Below, piece by piece: positions 54,629 to 64,000 of a DNA stretch of 64,000 nucleotides. This DNA is from Pseudomonas pseudonitroreducens (GTDB taxonomy: Bacteria; Pseudomonadota; Gammaproteobacteria; Pseudomonadales; Pseudomonadaceae): positions 62,001-126,000 of the forward strand of contig NZ_BQHJ01000002.1 in the NCBI RefSeq assembly GCF_021603645.1, read 5' to 3'. Both the position numbers and the translations under genes were made by a program. The notes below the pieces were generated by a model. It saw only the letters and a list, made by a program, of their open reading frames with translations. It had not been told where the DNA came from and ran no database searches. The first letter of the stretch is position 1. Each line of letters begins with the position of its first letter.

Positions 54629-56008
54629 CTATTCGAACAATGCATCCAGCGCCTGCTCCAGGCGTGTTACCGCGATCACCTGCAGGCCGGGTGGTGACTC
54701 CTTCGGCGCATTGCCCTTGGGCACGATGGCGCGCTTGAAGCCGTGCTTGGCCGCCTCCTTCAGGCGCTCCTGACCGCTGGGCACCGGGCGGACTTCGCCA
54801 GACAGGCCGACCTCACCGAATACCAGCAACTGGTGATCCAGCGGGCGGTTGCGCAGGCTGGACATCACCGCCGCCATCAACGCCAGGTCCGACGCTGTTT
54901 CCAGAACCTTCACACCGCCAACTACGTTGAGGAAAACGTCCTGGTCGTAGGTCGGGATGCCGCCATGGCGGTGCAGCACTGCCAGCAGCATGGCCAGGCG
55001 ATTCTGGTCCAGGCCCAGCGTCACCCGGCGCGGGTTGGCCAGGTGGCTGGTGTCGACCAGCGCCTGCACTTCCACCAGCATCGGCCGCGAGCCTTCCCAG
55101 GTTGCCATGACCACGCTACCCGGCACCGACTCCTGGGCACGGGTGAGAAAGATCGCCGACGGGTTGGAAACTTCCTTCAGCCCGCGGTCGGTCATGGCGA
55201 ACACGCCCAGTTCGTTCACCGCACCAAAGCGGTTCTTCACCGCCCGCAACAGGCGCAGGCGGCCGTCGGATTCGCCCTCGAAATACAGCACGGTGTCGAC
55301 CATGTGTTCCAGCACCCGCGGGCCAGCCAGCGAGCCCTCCTTGGTGACGTGACCGACCAGGAAGATCGCCGTGCCGCTCTGCTTGGCAAAGCGCACCAGC
55401 AGTGCCGCACTCTCGCGCACCTGGGCGACACCGCCGGGCGCGGATTGCAGCTGTTCGGTGAAGATGGTCTGGATCGAGTCGATCACCATCACCTTGGGCT
55501 GCTCCTGGCGCGCCGTGGCAATGATGGTCTCGATGCAGGTCTCGGTCATGACCTTGAGCTTGTCTTCGGGCAGGCCCAGGCGGCGGGCGCGCATGGCGAC
55601 CTGCTGCTGGGATTCCTCGCCGGTGACATAGAGTGCCGGCAGGCGCGTGGCGATGTTGCAGAGGGTTTGCAGAAGGATGGTCGACTTGCCGATACCGGGG
55701 TCGCCGCCGATCAGCACCACCGAGCCGTCGACCAGGCCGCCGCCCAGGGCGCGGTCCAGTTCCGCCGATGCGGTGGAGAAACGCGGCATCTCCTCGACGC
55801 TGACTTCGGCGAGGGTCTTGATGTTGGCCTGCTGGCCGGCCCAACCGCCACGGCCGGAAGAACTGCTACCCGAGCCGCCGGTAGGCGTGGTATCGATGAC
55901 GGCCTCGACCAGGGTGTTCCAGGCGCCGCAGTCAGGGCATTGCCCGGCCCATTTCGGGTAGGTGGCGCCGCACTCGGTGCAGCCGTACATGCGCTTGGCC
56001 TTGGCCAT
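54629..56008 (-). CDS. radA: DNA repair protein RadA (Sms)
   Basis: RadA is a RecA-like, DnaB-type helicase that extends recombination intermediates. The 459-aa protein has an N-terminal zinc finger (CTECGATYPKWAGQCPDCG), Walker A IGGDPGIGKSTIL, the RadA-specific KNRFG motif (RAVKNRFGAV), and a C-terminal Lon-like domain (LVFGEVGLSGEVRPV, FKRAIVPKGNAP). It starts MAKAKRMYGCTEC. Location next to mapZ matches PAO1 PA4608-PA4609. Confidence 0.96.
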   Translation of the reverse strand: MAKAKRMYGCTECGATYPKWAGQCPDCGAWNTLVEAVIDTTPTGGSGSSSSGRGGWAGQQANIKTLAEVSVEEMPRFSTASAELDRALGGGLVDGSVVLIGGDPGIGKSTILLQTLCNIATRLPALYVTGEESQQQVAMRARRLGLPEDKLKVMTETCIETIIATARQEQPKVMVIDSIQTIFTEQLQSAPGGVAQVRESAALLVRFAKQSGTAIFLVGHVTKEGSLAGPRVLEHMVDTVLYFEGESDGRLRLLRAVKNRFGAVNELGVFAMTDRGLKEVSNPSAIFLTRAQESVPGSVVMATWEGSRPMLVEVQALVDTSHLANPRRVTLGLDQNRLAMLLAVLHRHGGIPTYDQDVFLNVVGGVKVLETASDLALMAAVMSSLRNRPLDHQLLVFGEVGLSGEVRPVPSGQERLKEAAKHGFKRAIVPKGNAPKESPPGLQVIAVTRLEQALDALFE

Positions 56009-56062
56009 GAGGGACTTCCGTCGAATACAAAGTCCGCATCATAGCCAATTGGGCCAAGCGCT

Positions 56063-56305
56063 TCAGCCCGCCAGGCGGCGGTACTGGCTCTCCATGTCGT
56101 GCTTGAGGCTCTCGCGGCGCATCAGCAGCGAAGCGAGGGTGCAATCAGGGCGCTCGATGCCCTCCTCCACACGTCCGATGCGCTGGTCGAGCAATTCGTA
56201 CTGCAATTTCATGCGCACCAGGCGCTCCTGGGCGCGCAGGGCTTCGACGTTACGCTTTGAGGGCTTGGTGACGGACTTGCCAGAGGACGAAATGGATGTA
56301 CGCAT
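56063..56305 (-). CDS. short helical protein, possibly DUF465-like
   Basis: The 80-aa product begins MRTSISSSGKSVTKPSKRN, then is largely a predicted helix/coiled coil (LRAQERLVRMKLQYELLDQR, IGRVEEGIERPD), ending LLMRRESLKHDMESQYRRLA. The final part resembles the end of DUF465/YdcH proteins. The ATG at 56305 is used; the frame to 56410 overlaps the next spacer. Same length and orientation as the next gene (56382-56624), which is a clear DUF465 protein. A role is not known. Confidence 0.7.
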   Translation of the reverse strand: MRTSISSSGKSVTKPSKRNVEALRAQERLVRMKLQYELLDQRIGRVEEGIERPDCTLASLLMRRESLKHDMESQYRRLAG

Positions 56306-56381
56306 GGCGGTGGCACCGGTTGGAAAAGGATGACAGGAGCCTACGCCTCGCTCCGTCCAACACCCTTGACTCTGGTCAAGC

Positions 56382-56624
56382 TCAACCGGATCGTTTGAGC
56401 AGGTCGGCAATCTCGTCCTTCAGCGTCACGCGTTGCAGTTTGAGGGAGTTGAGGGCGAGGTCGTCCATCGCCTCGCGGCCGTCTTCGATGTCATAGATCT
56501 TCTTGTCCAGCTCTTCGTAGCTGGCGGCCATGCGGGTGAAATTGGCGTCTTTCCCGTGCAACCGGGTCATCAGTGCCTTCTGCTCGGGAAATTCGCGGGA
56601 CAGGGGATGATGCTCGAGCGGCAT
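56382..56624 (-). CDS. ydcH: YdcH family protein (DUF465)
   Basis: The 80-aa product carries the DUF465 pattern: [48 protein letters not shown] and [20 protein letters not shown]. Such proteins are small coiled-coil dimers of unknown role. The ATG at 56624 follows GGAGG of GAAGGAGGCCCGCC. It lies upstream of the related 80-aa gene and is divergent from mscL. Confidence 0.88.
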   Translation of the reverse strand: MPLEHHPLSREFPEQKALMTRLHGKDANFTRMAASYEELDKKIYDIEDGREAMDDLALNSLKLQRVTLKDEIADLLKRSG

Positions 56625-56806
56625 GGCGGGCCTCCTTCTGTGGATGCGTGGGCGTGGATAGGTTGCCCGGTAAGCCTAGACCAGGTTGTGAACCCGCCCA
56701 CCGCCGCCGGTCATGCGGCATGAATTGGACCGCGCCGGGGTGTTCAGACGGCGACAGGCCGCTAAACTGCGCCTGTCCCCTCTATTGCGTAACAAGGAGT
56801 CTGTGC

Positions 56807-57223
56807 ATGAGTCTGCTTAGCGAGTTCAAGGCCTTCGCCGTCAAGGGCAACGTGGTCGACATGGCCGTCGGTATCATCATCGGCGCCGCGTTCGGCAAGA
56901 TCGTCTCTTCCTTCGTCGGCGACGTGATCATGCCGCCTATCGGCCTGCTGATTGGCGGCGTGGACTTCTCGGACCTGGCGATCACCCTGAAGGCCGCCGA
57001 AGGCGACGTGCCGGCCGTGGTGCTGGCCTACGGCAAGTTCATCCAGACCTGCCTGGACTTCATCATCGTCGCCTTCGCCATCTTCATGGGCGTGAAGGCC
57101 ATCAACCGACTCAAGCGCGAAGAAGCCGTGGAGCCCAGCGTCCCCCCGGTACCGACACCGGAAGAGACGCTGCTCACCGAAATCCGCGACCTGCTCAAGC
57201 AGCAGAACAACCGCGCGCCCTGA
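56807..57223 (+). CDS. mscL: large-conductance mechanosensitive channel MscL
   Basis: MscL opens on extreme membrane tension to release solutes in osmotic downshock. The 138-aa protein has the N-terminal helix [20 protein letters not shown], the conserved TM1 pore [22 protein letters not shown]2 ([19 protein letters not shown]) and a cytoplasmic C-terminal helix ([15 protein letters not shown]). ATG 56807 follows AAGGAG. Length is typical. Confidence 0.97.
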   Translation: MSLLSEFKAFAVKGNVVDMAVGIIIGAAFGKIVSSFVGDVIMPPIGLLIGGVDFSDLAITLKAAEGDVPAVVLAYGKFIQTCLDFIIVAFAIFMGVKAINRLKREEAVEPSVPPVPTPEETLLTEIRDLLKQQNNRAP

Positions 57224-57262
57224 GCAGATCGCTGATTCGGCCGGGCGCTGCCCCTCCAGGCG

Positions 57263-58813
57263 TCAGCCCGGCGGGGTCAGCAGCACACGGCCGATGCGTC
57301 GCTCGCTGACTTCCGTCACTTCCAGGCGCCAGCCGCCCAGCTCCAGCGTGTCTCCCTTGGCCGGCAAGCGGCCAAGGTGCTTGAGCGCGAGCCCGCCCAG
57401 GGTCTGGTATTCCGCCGTCGGGCGGGCGTGGAAGCCGACTCGTTCGGCGAGCGCCGACAGGGTCACGGCACCATCCACCCGGTAGGCGCCCGCCTCCGCC
57501 TCGATGTCCGTACCGGACACCTCGCTGGCATCGGGCAGCTCACCGGCGATGGCCTCCAGCACGTCGGTCATGCTGAGCATGCCCTCGAAGCCACCGAACT
57601 CGTTGACCACGAAGGCCAGGTGGGTCGAGGCCCCACGCATCTGTTCCAGCGCGCCCAGCACGGTGCTGCTGTCCGGCAGGCTTAGCGGCTCGCGCAGCAG
57701 CGGCAGGACGTCCAGCTCACGGCCCTGCAGCAGCGCCGAGAACAACTCTTTCTTGTGCACGTAGCCCAGCGGCTCGTCGATGTTGCCTTCGCGGATCACC
57801 AGCAGGCGCGAGTACGGCGACTCCAGCAGCGCGCGGCGGATGCCCTCCGGGCTGTCGGCCACATCCACACGGTGCACGCGCTGGCGGTCGATCATCACGG
57901 CCTTCACCGGACGCTCGGCCAGGCCCAGCACGCCGCTGATCATCACCCGCTCGCGGCGGTCGAACAGAGCGTCACCGCCATCGTCGGGTCCCACCAGGTC
58001 GGCGATTTCCTCGCCCACCTCGTCGGCCTGCACCTTGCCACCCATCAGGCGCAGCACGGCGTGGGCCGTGCGCTGGCGCAGTCCGCGCTGGCCGCGCAGG
58101 CTCTTCTGGCGCTTCCAGCGCACCAGTTGGTTGGCCATCTCGATCAGCAGGCTGAAGCCGATGGCGGCGTACAGGTAGCCTTTCGGGATGTGGAAGCCCA
58201 GGCCTTCGGCGGTCAGGCTGAAGCCGATCATCAGCAGGAAGCCCAGGCACAGCATGATCACCGTCGGGTGCTCGTTGACGAAGCGCGTCAGCGGCTTGCT
58301 GGCGACCATCATCAGGCCGATGGAGAAGATGACCGCGATCATCATCACTTCCAGCTCGTCGACCATGCCCACGGCGGTGATCACCGCGTCGAGGGAGAAC
58401 ACCGCGTCCAGCACCACGATCTGCGCGACCACCGGCCAGAAGGCCGCGTAGACGCGCTTGCCGTTGGAGGTATGCACGCGGCCTTCCAGGCGCTCATGCA
58501 GCTCAAGGGTGGCCTTGAACAACAGGAACAGACCACCGAACAGCATGATCAGGTCGCGGCCGGAGAAGCTCTTGCCGAACACCTCGATCAACGGCTCGGT
58601 GAGCGTGACCAGCCAGGAAATGCTCGCCAGCAGGCCCAGGCGCATCAGCAGCGCCAGCGACAGGCCGATCAGCCGCGCGCGGTCGCGCAGGTGCGGCGGC
58701 AGCTTGTCCGCGAGGATCGCGATGAAGACCAGGTTATCGATGCCGAGCACCAGCTCGAGCAGGATCAGGGTGAGCAGGCCAAGCCAGGCCGTGGGATCCA
58801 TCAGCCATTCCAT
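57263..58813 (-). CDS. TerC-CBS-CorC membrane protein (YoaE/YegH-like)
   Basis: The 516-aa protein fuses an N-terminal TerC-type transmembrane domain (about 1-240, seven hydrophobic segments; [40 protein letters not shown]), two CBS domains (about 290-410) and a C-terminal CorC/HlyC domain (about 420-516). TerC-type domains are implicated in metal (Mn2+) efflux; function in this fusion is not established. AGGTGA precedes ATG 58813. A 49-codon reading frame overlaps its start. Confidence 0.9.
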   Translation of the reverse strand: MEWLMDPTAWLGLLTLILLELVLGIDNLVFIAILADKLPPHLRDRARLIGLSLALLMRLGLLASISWLVTLTEPLIEVFGKSFSGRDLIMLFGGLFLLFKATLELHERLEGRVHTSNGKRVYAAFWPVVAQIVVLDAVFSLDAVITAVGMVDELEVMMIAVIFSIGLMMVASKPLTRFVNEHPTVIMLCLGFLLMIGFSLTAEGLGFHIPKGYLYAAIGFSLLIEMANQLVRWKRQKSLRGQRGLRQRTAHAVLRLMGGKVQADEVGEEIADLVGPDDGGDALFDRRERVMISGVLGLAERPVKAVMIDRQRVHRVDVADSPEGIRRALLESPYSRLLVIREGNIDEPLGYVHKKELFSALLQGRELDVLPLLREPLSLPDSSTVLGALEQMRGASTHLAFVVNEFGGFEGMLSMTDVLEAIAGELPDASEVSGTDIEAEAGAYRVDGAVTLSALAERVGFHARPTAEYQTLGGLALKHLGRLPAKGDTLELGGWRLEVTEVSERRIGRVLLTPPG

Positions 58814-58950
58814 GCCGACTCACCTCGCTGGGTGCGCGCCATGGCAGGCCGGGAAGCAGCATCCGCGAAGGCGGGTGCCGGGGGAGGTTCGCCGATCACG
58901 GGCTCTACGGGGGTAGGCACCGGGGTCGGCTTCGTACTTTGACTGTCCAT
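58801..58950 (-). CDS. possible 49-aa Pro-rich upstream ORF
   Basis: A frame from ATG 58950 reads [20 protein letters not shown], then [20 protein letters not shown] and RQ-rich residues, and stops within the first codons of the TerC gene (overlap 13 bp, ATGGAATGGCTGA). The overlap suggests coupled translation, but the ribosome binding site is weak (GGACCTCG) and Pro-rich composition is easy to obtain by chance at this GC content. No family recognised. Confidence 0.35.
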   Translation of the reverse strand: MDSQSTKPTPVPTPVEPVIGEPPPAPAFADAASRPAMARTQRGESAWNG

Positions 58951-59043
58951 CGAGGTCCGAAAAAGGGGAAACGGACGCCTATCCTAAGGGCAAAGGCGGG
59001 TCGCCCTCAGCGGACAATCTTTTCAAAATCTATCGAGCGGTAC

Positions 59044-59820
59044 TTACCAATAGTTTTCCACGGCGATCTGCCCGGGCTTGCGCGTCAGCGCCAGGCTCAT
59101 GCCGCGGGCCTTCAGCACGGCGCGGGTGTCCTCGATCATCTGCGGGTTGCCGCAGAGCATCACCCGCGAATGTTCCGGGGTCAGTTCCAGACCGGCGGCG
59201 CGTTCCAGCTCGCCGTTCTCGATCAGTGTGGTGATCCGCGCATTCAGGCAGCCGGGCACCTGCTCGCGGGTGACCACCGGGATGAACTGCAGCTTGTGGA
59301 TATGTTCGGCCAGGTGTTCCATCGCGCCGAAGCTGGCGATCAGGTCGCGATAAGCCAGCTCCTTTTCCTCGCGGGCGCTGTAGACCAGCTTGATGGTCTC
59401 GAAGCGTTCCCACACTTCGAAGTCCTGCAGGATCGACAGGAACGGCGCCAGGCCCGTGCCGGTCGCCAGCAACCACAGGTCACGGCCATCGGGGAAGCGG
59501 TCGAGGGTGAGGAAACCGAACGCCTGGCGATCCACCAGCAACTGGTCGCCGACGCGCAGGCGGCTGAGCTCGCTGGTGAACTCCCCGCCAGGTACGACGA
59601 TGGAGAAGAACTCGAGGAACTCGTCGTGGGGCGCAGAGACCATCGAGTAGGCACGCCAGACGATACTGCCGCTGGGCTTGTACACGCCCAGGCGGGCGAA
59701 CTGCCCGGCACGGAAGCGGTAGCCGCTGTCACGGGTGGTGCGCAGGGTGAACAGGCTCGGGGTGAGCGTCTGCACTTCCAGCAGGGTCTGGCGGGTGAAC
59801 TTCTCTTCGCTGGCGGTCAT
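59044..59820 (-). CDS. fpr: ferredoxin-NADP+ reductase
   Basis: Fpr moves electrons between NADPH and ferredoxin/flavodoxin and takes part in oxidative-stress response. The 258-aa product has the FAD-binding motif WRAYSMVSAPHDEFLEFFSI (RAYS), the NADP-binding GTGLAPFLSIL and GLELTPEHSRVMLCGNPQM, and a C-terminal aromatic end (AVENYW) that stacks on the flavin. It lies between the TerC-CorC fusion and a TRAP binding protein, as in PAO1 (PA4615). Confidence 0.95.
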   Translation of the reverse strand: MTASEEKFTRQTLLEVQTLTPSLFTLRTTRDSGYRFRAGQFARLGVYKPSGSIVWRAYSMVSAPHDEFLEFFSIVVPGGEFTSELSRLRVGDQLLVDRQAFGFLTLDRFPDGRDLWLLATGTGLAPFLSILQDFEVWERFETIKLVYSAREEKELAYRDLIASFGAMEHLAEHIHKLQFIPVVTREQVPGCLNARITTLIENGELERAAGLELTPEHSRVMLCGNPQMIEDTRAVLKARGMSLALTRKPGQIAVENYW

Positions 59821-59934
59821 CGTCCGCTCCTTGGCAGGGAACGGCCCATTTTCCCGTATTCAGGGCAATAGAAACACCCGCAAGGCTTGTGGCTATCCCG
59901 CAAGATCGCCACAAACCTGCGCTGGATCAGCAGA

Positions 59935-61270
<1,336 letters not shown>

Positions 61271-62395
61271 ATGCCCGTCCTCGCCAGCCCCTTCGCCCAG
61301 CTCGACCTGGCCCGCCACCCCGAACAGCGCGAAGACCCGCTGCAGGCCTTCGATGCGGCGGACGAATACCTGCTCGCGCACCTGCACGAACAAGGTGTCG
61401 GCGCGAACAGCCGGGTGCTGGTGCTCAATGACAGCTTCGGCGCCCTCGCCGCCAGCCTCGCACCCCACGTGAAGCTGACCAGCAGCGGCGACTCGCACCT
61501 GGGTTTCATCGCTCTGCAGCGCAACCTGGAACGCAACGGCCTGACCGGCGCGCTGCTGAGTTTCGTGCCCTCCAGCGAAATACCGCAGGGCCCGTTCGAC
61601 CACGTGCTGGTGCGCGCGCCGAAGACCCTGGCGCTACTGGAAGAACAGCTGATCCGCCTGCACGGCCAGCTCGCTCCTGGCGCCAAGGTGGTCGCTGCCG
61701 GGATGATCAAGCATCTGCCGCGCGCCGCCGGTGACCTGCTGGAGAAGTACATCGGGCCGATGCAGGCCTCGCTGGCGGTGAAGAAGGCCCGCCTGCTGGT
61801 CGCCACCGCCGAACAACGCCCAGCCCCTGCCTCGCCCTACCCCACGCGCTATCACCTGGACAAACCGGCGCTCACGCTGGTCAACCACGCCAACGTGTTC
61901 TGTCGCGACGGCCTGGATATCGGCACTCGCGCCTTCCTCCCACACCTGCCGCAGATCCACCACGCCGTGCGCGCCGCCGACCTGGGCTGCGGCAACGGCG
62001 TGCTGGGCATCGCCTTCGCCCTGCTCAATCCGCAGGCCGAGCTGACGCTGGTGGATGAGTCGTACATGGCCGTGCAGTCCGCCCAGGAGAACTGGCAGGC
62101 GGCCCTCGGCGACCGGCCTGTGGATATCCATCCCGACGATGGGCTGGCCAGCCAGCCTGCCAATTCGCAGGACCTGGTCCTGTGCAACCCGCCGTTCCAC
62201 CAGCAGCAGGTAGTCGGCGACTTCCTCGCCTGGCGCATGTTCCAGCAGGCGCGCGCGGCGCTGGTTACAGGCGGCGAGTTGTGGATCGTCGGCAACCGTC
62301 ACCTGGGCTACCACGCCAAGCTCAAGCGGCTGTTCCGCGGCGTCGAGCAAGTGGCGGCAAATCCGAAATTCGTGGTGCTGAAAGCGACCAAATAA
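61271..62395 (+). CDS. rlmG: 23S rRNA (guanine-N2)-methyltransferase RlmG
   Basis: RlmG methylates G1835 of 23S rRNA with S-adenosylmethionine. The 374-aa protein has an N-terminal non-catalytic MTase-like domain and a C-terminal catalytic domain with SAM motif AADLGCGNGVLGIAFALLNP and catalytic NPPF motif LVLCNPPFHQQQVV. ATG 61271 gives MPVLASPFAQLDLARHPEQ; the start codon context is weak (GAGAG). Divergent from the TRAP gene. Confidence 0.94.
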   Translation: MPVLASPFAQLDLARHPEQREDPLQAFDAADEYLLAHLHEQGVGANSRVLVLNDSFGALAASLAPHVKLTSSGDSHLGFIALQRNLERNGLTGALLSFVPSSEIPQGPFDHVLVRAPKTLALLEEQLIRLHGQLAPGAKVVAAGMIKHLPRAAGDLLEKYIGPMQASLAVKKARLLVATAEQRPAPASPYPTRYHLDKPALTLVNHANVFCRDGLDIGTRAFLPHLPQIHHAVRAADLGCGNGVLGIAFALLNPQAELTLVDESYMAVQSAQENWQAALGDRPVDIHPDDGLASQPANSQDLVLCNPPFHQQQVVGDFLAWRMFQQARAALVTGGELWIVGNRHLGYHAKLKRLFRGVEQVAANPKFVVLKATK

Positions 62396-62460
62396 GCCGC
62401 CGGGATTGCTCCGGCCGGCGCGCCGGAGCAGCATGGATCGCCTTCGCCAGGACGCCAGCC

Positions 62461-63324
62461 ATGACCGCACAAGAACCCTCCCCTTCCCAGCCGGAGCTGA
62501 TCCGCACCGCCGATGGCGTCAACCTGGCGCTGCGCCTCGTGGGCCCTGCGGATGGCGTGCCCATCGTGCTGACTCACGGCACCTTCTCCAACCACCGCAG
62601 TTGCCTGGGCCTGGCCAACTACCTCGCCGGGCAAGGGTTCGCCTGCTGGCTGTTCGAATGGCGCGGACATGGCGACAGCGGGCGCAATGGGTTTATCCAC
62701 AGCTTCGATGATGTGGCCGAGCAGGACGTACCGGCGATTCTCGACGCGGTGAGCCAGCGCAGCGGGCAAACGGCGCTGCACTGGATCGGCCATTCCGGCG
62801 GCGGGTTGATCGTCACCATGTGGGCGGCGCGCAACCCCGAACTGGCGCAGCGGCGGCTGCGCTCGACGGTGCTGATCGGTTCCCAGGCCACGGCGGCCGG
62901 GGCCAGTCTTTCTCATCGGCTCGCCGTGCTCGGCTACGACTGGCTGCTGCGCTGGCGTCGTGTCGCGCCGAGCCGGGCGAAGAGCGTCGGGCCGGAGGCG
63001 GAGAGCGCTCTGCTGATGCGCCAGTGGTGCCAGTGGAACCTGCGGCGGCGTTTCAATTCGCTGGCGGGCTTCGACTATCTGGCAGGACTGGCAAATGTCG
63101 ATTTACCGGTGCTGGGCGTGGCGGGCAGCGGCGATACCTTCATCGCCCCGGTTGCCGGATGCGAAGCGCTGGTGAAAGCGTTCGGCGGCAACGACGCGAG
63201 GCTGGAGCTGTTCGGACTGGCGACCGGCGCGCGGGAGGATTACAGCCATAACCGCCTGCTGCTGTCGCGCAATGCCAGCCAGGAAATCTGGCCACGAATT
63301 GCTGATTGGCTGAAGCGGCACTGA
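62461..63324 (+). CDS. alpha/beta hydrolase
   Basis: The 287-aa product has the alpha/beta-hydrolase fold: oxyanion strand VLTHGTFSNHRSC, the nucleophile elbow IGHSGGGLIV (Ser catalytic), the Asp candidate in VAGSGDTFIAP and the His candidate in EDYSHNRLLLS. The cap-like segment is Arg/Trp-rich (WLLRWRRVAPSR). It starts with ATG 62461, 65 bp after rlmG. Substrate unknown; an esterase or lipase-like activity is only inferred from the fold. Confidence 0.85.
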   Translation: MTAQEPSPSQPELIRTADGVNLALRLVGPADGVPIVLTHGTFSNHRSCLGLANYLAGQGFACWLFEWRGHGDSGRNGFIHSFDDVAEQDVPAILDAVSQRSGQTALHWIGHSGGGLIVTMWAARNPELAQRRLRSTVLIGSQATAAGASLSHRLAVLGYDWLLRWRRVAPSRAKSVGPEAESALLMRQWCQWNLRRRFNSLAGFDYLAGLANVDLPVLGVAGSGDTFIAPVAGCEALVKAFGGNDARLELFGLATGAREDYSHNRLLLSRNASQEIWPRIADWLKRH

Positions 63325-63348
63325 AGCCGCGAGATTCGGTGCCGCCGG

Positions 63349-63436
63349 GGTTCGCGAGCAAGCTCGCTCCTGCGAAGAGCACCACGGCGCCAGCCTGCAG
63401 GAACGAGGGGACGCCCAGTCCTTGCTCGCGAACCTG
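63349..63436. repeat. degenerate REP pair
   Basis: GGTTCGCGAGCAAGCTCGCTCC (63349-63370) is a full copy; the opposite arm is reduced to CTTGCTCGCGAACCTG (63421-63436), adjoining the stop of the next gene. The pair lies between two convergent genes. Confidence 0.7.
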
Positions 63437-64000
63437 TCAGGAACGCAGGGCGTCAGGGGTATCGACGTCGCGCAGCACGCCTGCGTCGGCAACGTTCAGG
63501 GTGAGGCAGTGATCGCGATGCGCCTGAACCAAGGCTCGGGCGCCTTCGTCGCCAGTGAGTTGGGTTAACGCCGGCCAGAACTCGCGGCCGAACAACACGG
63601 GATGGCCGCGCTGGCCATCGTGAAGCGGGAAGAGAATGGTCGAGGGGCTGGCCGCTTCCGTTAATGCACGCAAGGTTTGCGGGGCGATCCACGGCATGTC
63701 GCCCAGCAGGATGGCGACCGCCTCTGCCTGAGAGTCGTTCAGCGACGCTGCGCCGGCCGCCAGGCTGTGCCCCATACCGAGCGCCGCATCCAGGCTGTGG
63801 ATAACCCGGCAGCCGGCGGGCAGGTCGAAATCCTCGGCCCGCTCGCCGTCACGCAGCACCACCCGGACTTCATCGAACACCGCCAACGCGCATTCGACGC
63901 TATGCGCCAGCAGGCTGCGCCCATCAGGAAGAGCCGCGCGGCGCTTGTCCGCGCCAAAACGCGAGCCCTGGCCGGCGGCCAGGACCAGCGCGACAACCGT
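63437..64000 (-). CDS. MobA-like NTP transferase (5' end outside window)
   Basis: The visible 187 residues form a MobA/MocA-type nucleotidyltransferase: VLAAGQGSRFGADKR (the GxGxRxG-type nucleotide loop), AAALGMGHSLA-like LGMGHSLAAGAASL, AVAILLGDMPWIAPQTLRAL and GHPVLFGREFW. Such enzymes cytidylylate or guanylylate the molybdenum cofactor for xanthine dehydrogenase or aldehyde oxidase-type enzymes. No start codon is visible before the window edge, so the gene is partial. The stop is at 63437. Confidence 0.85.
   Translation of the reverse strand, partial: TVVALVLAAGQGSRFGADKRRAALPDGRSLLAHSVECALAVFDEVRVVLRDGERAEDFDLPAGCRVIHSLDAALGMGHSLAAGAASLNDSQAEAVAILLGDMPWIAPQTLRALTEAASPSTILFPLHDGQRGHPVLFGREFWPALTQLTGDEGARALVQAHRDHCLTLNVADAGVLRDVDTPDALRS

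Overview
The window is GC-rich, gene-dense chromosomal DNA from a Pseudomonas close to the P. aeruginosa group, for example a relative of P. citronellolis, P. nitroreducens or P. knackmussii. The basis is protein similarity to P. aeruginosa, the gene order, the tmRNA tag AANDDNYALAA and several copies of the Pseudomonas GAGCGAGCTTGCTCGCGAA palindrome. Species was not determined. PAO1 locus comparisons are from memory.

Region 1 (1-26.4 kb) is core. It runs folP-ftsH-rlmE, yhbY, a small membrane protein gene, greA-carB-lysE-carA, dapB, dnaJ-dnaK-grpE, recN, fur, omlA (bamE), rnfH-ratA, smpB, lldR and lldP-lldD-lldE, as in PAO1 PA4750-PA4772. Readable control sites include two sigma-32 promoters (grpE, dnaK), a LexA box (recN), a likely LldR operator, and a carA leader holding an ArgR-type site, a 26-codon leader ORF and a terminator hairpin.

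Region 2 (26.4-36.1 kb) holds a PmrAB-type two-component system with an upstream PmrA-like box, a small periplasmic protein, a single-chain acyl-CoA carboxylase (BC-BCCP-CT), a yybP-ykoY (Mn2+) riboswitch ahead of a CaCA-type cation antiporter, a DJ-1/PfpI protein, tmRNA (ssrA), a hypothetical gene and yceH. SmpB and tmRNA, partners in trans-translation, lie about 16 kb apart.

Region 3 (36.1-49.6 kb) looks accessory and catabolic. A soluble Cache-domain protein and a GntR/FCD regulator face an aldehyde dehydrogenase (KauB/PuuC-like) and an APC permease. Next comes a seven-gene minus-strand operon: a polyamine-type ABC transporter (ATPase, two permeases, binding protein), a cytosine-deaminase-like amidohydrolase, a second amidohydrolase lacking the usual HxH metal motif, and a flavin reductase. 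A second GntR/FCD regulator is divergent from it. I cannot name the substrate. This is the best candidate in the window for an undescribed system.

Region 4 (49.6-64 kb) is core again, resembling PAO1 PA4604-PA4617: a CobW GTPase, ybdD-cstA, a DUF3015 protein, a PilZ (MapZ-type) protein, radA, two short DUF465-like proteins, mscL, a TerC-CorC fusion, fpr, an orphan TRAP binding protein, rlmG, an alpha/beta hydrolase and a partial MobA-like gene. No phage, insertion sequence, CRISPR array, rRNA or ordinary tRNA was seen.
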